DNA of 64,000 nucleotides from an uncultured Oleiphilus sp. Its GTDB lineage: Bacteria > Pseudomonadota > Gammaproteobacteria > Pseudomonadales > Oleiphilaceae. How positions within the stretch are numbered: the first letter of the stretch is position 1; each line of letters opens with the position of its first letter. The notes beneath the pieces are model-generated. The model saw only the letters and a list, made by a program, of their open reading frames with translations, did no database searches and was not told the DNA's origin. Of this stretch, positions 57,704 through 64,000 are shown piece by piece. The position numbers were made by a program, and so were the translations under genes. The DNA lies in NCBI GenBank assembly GCA_913020495.1, contig CAJWBJ010000002.1, positions 27,025-91,024 of the forward strand, given 5' to 3'.

Positions 57704-58741
57704 TTGTTAACCAATTACACTAAAAGAACCATTTTGAAAAAAAAACTCCATCTACTTTTTATCTTCTTACTACTCCTTTTAACACCGATTTTAAAACTTA
57801 TTCGATGGCGAGTTTTATTTGTTATTAATTCAGGGACCGAAGACACAATCTCTGATGTATTACCTGAAGCTATTAGTCGCTTACTTACTCAGTCCTTTTT
57901 TTTAAAAACACATCATATTCCAATAGGCTTTATTGTATCTAGAAATGGTATATCTCTAGTTGTGTCCAACTCATCTACTAATGATATTATTTGGTCTAAT
58001 AAGACTGTAGTAAGCAAACAAATTCAGTCAATTAGAACTTGGAAGGCTAGACGCATCGCTTTAGGGGGTATATTACCTTCCGCTATTTCAAAATTTAACA
58101 TGCAACCCCTACTTGCCAATGAGCGAATAAGTTTACAAACACATGGCACGGTTTATATGCTCTCAAAATGTATTGATGGCACTATTAAAAGGTTTCCAGA
58201 TTTATTTCTAGAGAAGCGCCCTATATCTATCATAGGTAGTGGTTATACAGGCCAAGCATTAGCTAGGCATTTAGAATCCAGAGATATTAAGGTTAATCTA
58301 TTTGATATTGTTAACAAGGACATTTTTCCGAATTCAAAAAATGTTAATTTCTTATACTCAAAGTTTCATGAGATTTCCAGTTCTGGTCTTATCATACTAC
58401 TCAGCACTAAAGGGGATGATGGAGTTAAATCAATTGAACAACACTTACTACCCAACATGGTCTTATTATCAGATACTTATCCAAAGGTTTCTCAAACTAA
58501 AGTAGAAACCTTGATTAGAAAGGGTGTTTTATTTTTTGAATGCCACGCAAAACTAGAGAATGCATTCATGTTTCCTACCTATAGCTATACTCCTTACGAC
58601 CTTCTTGGAGGTTGTTTTATTCAAAGCTATGTAGAGTCATTTTTGGAAACAACGATTGCAGATTATGATGCATTTGTTAAAAATGCAGAAATTATTGGTT
58701 TGAGTGGTTTTATTAGTGAAAAAAGTACAACAAAAGAGTAA
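57704..58741 (+). CDS. Membrane-anchored Rossmann oxidoreductase resembling acyl-ACP reductase
   Basis: A 345-residue protein. Residues 14-41 are a strongly hydrophobic, basic-flanked helix. The NAD(P) motif is GSGYTG (178-183) in PISIIGSGYTGQALARHL. Beyond that, spaced phrases align with cyanobacterial acyl-ACP reductase from memory: ALGGILPS (119-126) with its ALGGFTS, QTHGTVY with TTGNTHTAY, LLSDTYPK with LIDGGYPK. GGCFIQSYVESF aligns with its ACFAEAMLLEF, where C304 here matches the acyl-forming Cys294. A role in reducing an acyl thioester to an aldehyde is inferred. Start TTG 57704 is uncertain; TTG 57734 is possible. The PKS gene begins 6 bases after its stop. Confidence 0.7.
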   Translation: MLTNYTKRTILKKKLHLLFIFLLLLLTPILKLIRWRVLFVINSGTEDTISDVLPEAISRLLTQSFFLKTHHIPIGFIVSRNGISLVVSNSSTNDIIWSNKTVVSKQIQSIRTWKARRIALGGILPSAISKFNMQPLLANERISLQTHGTVYMLSKCIDGTIKRFPDLFLEKRPISIIGSGYTGQALARHLESRDIKVNLFDIVNKDIFPNSKNVNFLYSKFHEISSSGLIILLSTKGDDGVKSIEQHLLPNMVLLSDTYPKVSQTKVETLIRKGVLFFECHAKLENAFMFPTYSYTPYDLLGGCFIQSYVESFLETTIADYDAFVKNAEIIGLSGFISEKSTTKE

Positions 58742-58746
58742 TCATT

Positions 58747-61700
58747 ATGAAAGTAGCCATAGTGGGTGTTGCTTTACGTTTACCAAAAAACATCAATTCT
58801 TTAGACCTCTTATGGGACTCACTTATTAATGATAATAACCTTGTTACTTTTAACCGCTCTACCCACCGCTGGCCGGATTCGATTATAAAACAACCTTTTT
58901 ACACAAACATTTCACACAACCTACTAGATTACTATGGAAAACTAAACAATATAGACCTGTTTGATCGTAAAGCATTTGGTCTAACAGAGCTTGAGTCAAT
59001 AAATCTAGATCCACAGCATCGGCTAATGCTTGAACTTACTTGGCAAGTTCTTGAAGAAGGGAATTATGCAGCATTTCGCCAAACACAACTCAAAGCAGGT
59101 GTTTTTGCCGGGCTCTGTAGTAGCGATTACAATCAACTTATTCTCGACACAAGCTCGACACCCGTTACACCATATAATGCAATAGGCAATACTCACAGTA
59201 CGGCTGCTGGTCGCATCTCACATACGTTCAATTTATCTGGCCCTTCGCTTGCCATTGATACAGCCTGTTCATCATCCAACGTTGCTTTAAATTATGCTGT
59301 TCAAAGCCTAAACAACCTTGAATGTGAATGTGCAGTCGTCACTGGAACTAATTTAATAATTCACCCCTCTCCTTCGGCAAGTTTTGCAAAAGCGGGCATG
59401 TTGTCACCAGAATTTCGCTGCAAGCCTTTTGAGATCAATGCAGACGGTTATGTACGATCAGAAGGTGCAGTTGCCTTACTATTAAAACCGCTAGATAAAG
59501 CAAAAATTGATAAGAATAAAATCTATGCCTCGATAGAGTCTTCTGTTATCAACCATGATGGCCACACAGAGGTATTAACTTCACCAAACTCTAAATCCCA
59601 AGTTAATTGTATTCGCCAAGCATTATTCAAAGCCAAAATTAAGCAGGAAGATATTTCTTTTCTAGAAACCCATGGGACTGGAACGCAAGTTGGAGACAAG
59701 GCTGAAGTAGAAACCATTAATACCATATTTAAAAACAGGTCTAGCCAGAATCCTCTTTATTTGGGCGCTACCAAGTCTTTAACGGGGCATACCGAAACCG
59801 TTTCGGGATTAGTTGGAATTGTTAACGCATTATTAATCATGAAGCATAGGCTCGTTCCTGGCCGACACCTTAATAAGGACAATGAGATAAAGTCACGATT
59901 TAACCCTTCTATTATTTACCCTTCTACTTCAAAAGCTTTAAGTAAGACTGATGATTGTTATGTAGGCATAAACTGTTATGGGTTTAGTGGTACAAACTCT
60001 CATGTTATTTTGAAATCTTATGATGATTATTCTAAGCCTGATAAGACTACTTCCAACCAAGAAAACACTAAAACAGCACCATCAATTCTTGCCATTTCTA
60101 GCTATTCAAATAAACACTTAAAACAACTAGCCCTTCATTATACAAACTTACTCAAAGCACAAAATGGCAATGAGAATGACATTATTGAATCTATTAAGCT
60201 AAGAGCGAATTACTTTCAATACAGGGTAACCTTTAGTTACCACTCATATGCAGAACTCATTAAAAAACTGGTCGCGTATACTAGTCAAGAAAGCGAAGAT
60301 ATTTTGCCTTCTAAATCAGTCCATAAAAAAGCTTTTGTTTTTACGGGACAAGGTTTTTTACCCAGTACGTCAACGATCAATGAGCTGAGCTTTAATAGTG
60401 CATTCAAAACCCCATTTGAAATATGCATGAGTTTATTTAAAGCCTCAGGTGCTTGTGACCTTAAAGCAGTTATCAACTCTCAGCATGAGTTTGATAAACA
60501 CGACACCATTGCTTCACAAGCTGTCATATTTTCTTTTCAATACGCCATGGCCCGTTTATTAAAGTCTATTGGAGTTCAACCTGATTTTGTTGCTGGCCAT
60601 AGCTTAGGACAGTATGCCGCTTCTGTAAGTGCAGGTATTATTAAACTCGACGATGCGATTACTTTAGTGACTTCAAGGGCTAAAGCACTAAAGAAAATTG
60701 ATAATATTGGAAGTATGATGGCAATTGGTGAGCCAGAAGATGTATGTAAAGTATTACTCGCCAAGGCTCACTCTGCTTTAGAAATTGCAGCAATAAATAG
60801 CCCTAAACAAACGATTGTCTCGGGCAACCATCATGATATCAAACTATTTAAAAGCTACCTTGAACGCAGTGGTATTAATTATAGCTTAGTAGACGTTCAG
60901 TTTCCTTTTCATAGTAGGTATGTAGATCAGGTTTTAAGTATATTTAGAGAGTCTATTAAAGGCGTTTCATACCAAGAACCAAACATCCCAATTGAATCAG
61001 TCTTAAAGCCTTTGGCTAGTTCACAAATAATAGGCTCTATTGATTACTGGGTATCTCATTTAAGGAGCGCTGTTAACTTTAAAGACGCAACCGAAGCCCT
61101 GATAAAAAAAGGGGCTAGTGCAATAATTGAAATAGGGTGTGGAGGTAGCTTACTCCCACAACTAAAAGCTACGATTTCATCATCAAACAACCCTAATCTT
61201 CCCGTTTTTAGCTTTGGATCATCTAAAAAAGAAGGCGATCTAAAAAAACAGATTCAGCAGATATATTTGGCAGGGGTTGATATAAAATTTCACAGAAGGT
61301 CCCATAAAAATATAAATAAACAGGCTACGTGGCCATTCAACAAACAACGAACATGGTTAAACATTGATGATAAGGTGGCTTTACCTAGTGAAAATAAATC
61401 AAATAGTTACTGGTCCTTCCAAACATCTCTTCCTGATGGAACATGTATATTAGTAAAAGATTATGAGCTCACCGAGATTAAGCAATTAATGGGGCACAGG
61501 ATAGGTAATAACCCTATTATGCCAGCAGCAGAGTACTTAAACTTATTTTTATATGCGATTAATCAGTTGGGTAATTCATATCAAATCAGGAATTTCTCAC
61601 TCCCGACTGTTCTAACAAAACTAAATCAAGAATTTCTTTCTGCACAAATGCATATTGGAATGAATAAGGATAGAAGACAGGTCTCTATTTATTTAAGAGA

Positions 61701-64000
61701 TAGCCACACATCACCTTTAGTGCATACAGCTACTGCAGAATTCATTTTATTTGATAGCTTTGCGCCTGAATGTAAAACATTAACAAGCGCCAAACCTTCT
61801 ACTGAAGAAGATCAATCTGATTTTTACAGACATTTGAAAGATGTAGGTTTGGATTTTAGTGGTGCTTTTAGGTGCCTTAGTCATATATCAAAAATGGATA
61901 CCACTTGTATTGGCTATTTCACTTCTAACGATTCAAAGCTTACACAAACAAGCTATTTTGACATGCCATTCCAATGCATTAGTTTTATTTGCAGACATTT
62001 GAAACAAAGTATTTTAAGAACAGGTAGTATTTTCGTTCCATCTGAAATCGCCCGTATACAAATAATTAACATCGGTTTAACACCATCTTATTGTGTCGTT
62101 CAGGTTCAACAAGAGTCAGAAACAGAGGTCTATTTCAATGCGACGATATATGACTCGATTAACACTCCCGTTTTTAGCTATAAAAATGCGAAACTGGTTC
62201 GGATAACAGCGCCTTTACTCACCAATAAAACCAAGACCCAGCAACCTGTTTATATAAAAAAATGGAAAGAGTCTCCGCTTCTGATAGACAAAACTCTAGA
62301 GATAAAATCCAACGTTCAATATATATGCCTTAAAACAGGCAAAGGCGATATTGAGCATTTATTTAATTTTATTTCAAACACTAGAAACTACGCTTTTACT
62401 GAACTTATTGATTTACAGACCAGTTATGAAACTCTCTTAAAAAAGGCTATGTCAGAAATTAAGGCGCCCACTACACTGATCATTGAAAAATGTAGTGACG
62501 TAGATTTCCCTAAATTTGTTGATTTGTTAAGAAGCTTACTTTTGTTTCTAGATCGTAATGCATATTTTAACCGTGAAATATGCATTGTTATTCTAAGCTC
62601 GCAAGAACAAATGATTCACCCTTCACACAAGATAATGAACAACCATGCTGAAGCATTGACGTCACTTATCAAAACACTGTGTTATGAATTTAACAACCTC
62701 ACATTTAAAATTATAGATACCGATCAAGCATCAAGTTCAGTTGACTCTGCCAATCAAATCTTTGATGAGTTACATGCCTATTACACCACTATTGATCAAG
62801 CAAGAGAGCAAGTCGTTGCACTACGAAGCCAAACTCGATTTGTTCCTGTATTAAGTAAAGTGACACCAGCTATTTATACCCCACCCTCACAGCCAAGTAG
62901 ACTAATCGCCCCGGTTAGTCATCATATTGATGACCTTATATTTAAGCCATTACCATTGACAGAGCCTTCTAAAAATGAAGTACAAGTTAAAGTTTGTTTT
63001 ACCGGTATTAATTTTAGAGATATTCTAAAAGTTTTAGGGCAGTACCCTAGTGATGACCGACGTCTGGGTTGTGAGTATTCAGGCCTTGTAACTAAAGTTG
63101 GGGAAAATGTTAAACATTTATGCCTAGGACAGCGTGTGGCCGGTTTGCATTTTGAATCTTTCGCTTCACACATTAATGTCTCTTCTGGCTTTGCTGTTCC
63201 TGTACACAAGAACATCAATTTAGCCATAGCAGCATCGCTACCCGTTTGCTCTTTAAGTGTTTCAATGCCTGTGAGTAATATCGATATCCCTCCTGAGTCG
63301 GCAATATTAATCCATTCTGCATCGGGTGGTCTTGGTAACGTTGCTCTGGAGTATTTTTCTTCTCGTGGTCATAAAATATTTGCCACTAGCCATGGAGCAC
63401 GTAAGAAACACTTTTTATGTTCAAGGCAAATGACTGCACACGCAGACTCAAGGAGTAATAATTTTAAATCTGAATTCCTAACTCAAGGACAATTCAACGG
63501 TGTATTTCTGGCTTTATACACTTTGCCTAGTGAATCTGTACAAGCCACCATTGAATGCATTCAACCCAACGGTTATCTCATTGACTATACGAAGAATACA
63601 AATATTAATAAGCAGCTAGTCACTAATACAAGACCCGATATCACCTATCTTTCTTTTGACTTAGAGGAGGAAGCAATATTAGCCCCAACTCAAACAGCAC
63701 AAAAGTTACAGGAGATTTATTGCAATTCAAACCCTTATAATGAAGTGGTACCGATAACGACTTATGATGCTCACCATATTAAGTCAGCATTCCATTTAAT
63801 GACCTCGGCCAAACATATCGGTAAAGTGGTCATTAAGTGGGGACAACAAGGTGATGAATATAAATCTGTTCTGATCACCGGTGGTTCCGGTTATTTAGCT
63901 GAGCAGCTTGCCATATATTACGCTGAAACACATGAAGTGATTCTAGTTGCCAGGTCTCGGGCTGTTGATCTTCGGGCATCCTTAAGCGCATTGATCTCTA
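58747..64000 (+). CDS. Reducing type I polyketide synthase (3'-truncated)
   Basis: Open from ATG 58747 to the right edge, 1751 residues, no stop seen. Domains in order: KS 1-425 with C174 (DTACSSS), H309 (ETHGTGT) and H348 (GHTE); AT about 530-830 with GHSLG (S619) and H722 in FPFHS; DH about 900-1160 with H917 and D1072 (DMPFQ); a structural KR-like stretch 1180-1390; ER 1395-1690 with HSASGGLG (1523-1530); KR beginning about 1705 with GGSGYL. The ACP must lie beyond the edge. All visible catalytic residues are intact, so full reduction to a saturated chain is possible. KS is at the very N-terminus, with no loading module or docking domain. AAGAG lies inside the preceding stop region. Confidence 0.93.
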   Translation, partial: MKVAIVGVALRLPKNINSLDLLWDSLINDNNLVTFNRSTHRWPDSIIKQPFYTNISHNLLDYYGKLNNIDLFDRKAFGLTELESINLDPQHRLMLELTWQVLEEGNYAAFRQTQLKAGVFAGLCSSDYNQLILDTSSTPVTPYNAIGNTHSTAAGRISHTFNLSGPSLAIDTACSSSNVALNYAVQSLNNLECECAVVTGTNLIIHPSPSASFAKAGMLSPEFRCKPFEINADGYVRSEGAVALLLKPLDKAKIDKNKIYASIESSVINHDGHTEVLTSPNSKSQVNCIRQALFKAKIKQEDISFLETHGTGTQVGDKAEVETINTIFKNRSSQNPLYLGATKSLTGHTETVSGLVGIVNALLIMKHRLVPGRHLNKDNEIKSRFNPSIIYPSTSKALSKTDDCYVGINCYGFSGTNSHVILKSYDDYSKPDKTTSNQENTKTAPSILAISSYSNKHLKQLALHYTNLLKAQNGNENDIIESIKLRANYFQYRVTFSYHSYAELIKKLVAYTSQESEDILPSKSVHKKAFVFTGQGFLPSTSTINELSFNSAFKTPFEICMSLFKASGACDLKAVINSQHEFDKHDTIASQAVIFSFQYAMARLLKSIGVQPDFVAGHSLGQYAASVSAGIIKLDDAITLVTSRAKALKKIDNIGSMMAIGEPEDVCKVLLAKAHSALEIAAINSPKQTIVSGNHHDIKLFKSYLERSGINYSLVDVQFPFHSRYVDQVLSIFRESIKGVSYQEPNIPIESVLKPLASSQIIGSIDYWVSHLRSAVNFKDATEALIKKGASAIIEIGCGGSLLPQLKATISSSNNPNLPVFSFGSSKKEGDLKKQIQQIYLAGVDIKFHRRSHKNINKQATWPFNKQRTWLNIDDKVALPSENKSNSYWSFQTSLPDGTCILVKDYELTEIKQLMGHRIGNNPIMPAAEYLNLFLYAINQLGNSYQIRNFSLPTVLTKLNQEFLSAQMHIGMNKDRRQVSIYLRDSHTSPLVHTATAEFILFDSFAPECKTLTSAKPSTEEDQSDFYRHLKDVGLDFSGAFRCLSHISKMDTTCIGYFTSNDSKLTQTSYFDMPFQCISFICRHLKQSILRTGSIFVPSEIARIQIINIGLTPSYCVVQVQQESETEVYFNATIYDSINTPVFSYKNAKLVRITAPLLTNKTKTQQPVYIKKWKESPLLIDKTLEIKSNVQYICLKTGKGDIEHLFNFISNTRNYAFTELIDLQTSYETLLKKAMSEIKAPTTLIIEKCSDVDFPKFVDLLRSLLLFLDRNAYFNREICIVILSSQEQMIHPSHKIMNNHAEALTSLIKTLCYEFNNLTFKIIDTDQASSSVDSANQIFDELHAYYTTIDQAREQVVALRSQTRFVPVLSKVTPAIYTPPSQPSRLIAPVSHHIDDLIFKPLPLTEPSKNEVQVKVCFTGINFRDILKVLGQYPSDDRRLGCEYSGLVTKVGENVKHLCLGQRVAGLHFESFASHINVSSGFAVPVHKNINLAIAASLPVCSLSVSMPVSNIDIPPESAILIHSASGGLGNVALEYFSSRGHKIFATSHGARKKHFLCSRQMTAHADSRSNNFKSEFLTQGQFNGVFLALYTLPSESVQATIECIQPNGYLIDYTKNTNINKQLVTNTRPDITYLSFDLEEEAILAPTQTAQKLQEIYCNSNPYNEVVPITTYDAHHIKSAFHLMTSAKHIGKVVIKWGQQGDEYKSVLITGGSGYLAEQLAIYYAETHEVILVARSRAVDLRASLSALIS

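Noticed and set aside
57704..64000. Several 60-100 codon frames on the minus strand inside the PKS gene
   Set aside because: They overlap intact KS, AT and ER coding sequence and have no starts with ribosome binding sites or protein motifs.
1..64000. tRNA, rRNA, CRISPR array, prophage or IS element
   Set aside because: No cloverleaf, rRNA segment, regularly spaced repeat, integrase or transposase frame was recognised in any gap.

Overview
The window reads as chromosome of a free-living, AT-rich gammaproteobacterium. The housekeeping genes (recA, gatCAB, rimO, rluB, thrH, cysH/cysB, mfd, nagZ, psrA) are gammaproteobacterial in type. The order mfd - csiV - yaiI-like // mtnP - mscS - nagZ - L,D-transpeptidase - psrA resembles the neighbourhood I recall from Pseudomonas. 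Acyl-CoA synthetase, acyl-CoA dehydrogenase, P450 and PsrA suggest growth on lipids or hydrocarbons. Placement near Thiotrichales or another marine lineage is a guess. I recognised no rRNA, tRNA, CRISPR array, IS element or phage.

Layout. 0-3.6 kb: the tail of a helical protein, recA with a LexA box, and a membrane-embedded chemoreceptor. 3.6-10.6 kb: an accessory catabolic cluster (ThDP enzyme, FAD dehydrogenase, LuxR regulator, universal stress protein, cytochrome P450, PpiC) with several clear palindromic operators. 11.2-18.5 kb: acyl-CoA dehydrogenase, gatCAB and an AMP-forming acyl-CoA synthetase. 19.4-22.2 kb: a nitric-oxide response locus (nnrS, nsrR, a YtfE/RIC-like gene) with two NsrR-type boxes. 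22.6-30.9 kb: rimO, a NarK-type transporter, rluB, thrH, cysH, cysB and a TauE/SafE exporter. 31-38 kb: a MalT-type regulator, a TlpA-like thioredoxin, and a CheA-like hybrid sensor kinase downstream of a periplasmic binding protein gene. 38-53 kb: a double-thioredoxin GST-like protein, an ABC-F ATPase, a NYN-domain protein, the mfd/nagZ/psrA block, a hypothetical membrane protein and an exported metallo-beta-lactamase-fold protein.

53.2-64 kb is the most unusual part. A leftward set of four genes (exported START-like protein, 7TMR-DISM histidine kinase, two receiver-domain proteins) diverges from a rightward pair. That pair is a membrane-anchored Rossmann protein resembling cyanobacterial acyl-ACP reductase, then 6 bp later a large reducing type I polyketide synthase (KS-AT-DH-structural KR-ER-KR) that runs off the right edge. 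I infer a dedicated lipid or polyketide system with its own sensor. The reductase could release the chain as an aldehyde.

Other notable points: a YtfE/RIC-like protein in which all four di-iron histidines appear substituted, tandem PsrA-type sites upstream of psrA, and a dispersed family of CCGGAAT palindromes in at least four intergenic places. Many starts were re-chosen from ribosome binding sites, as stated in the entries.
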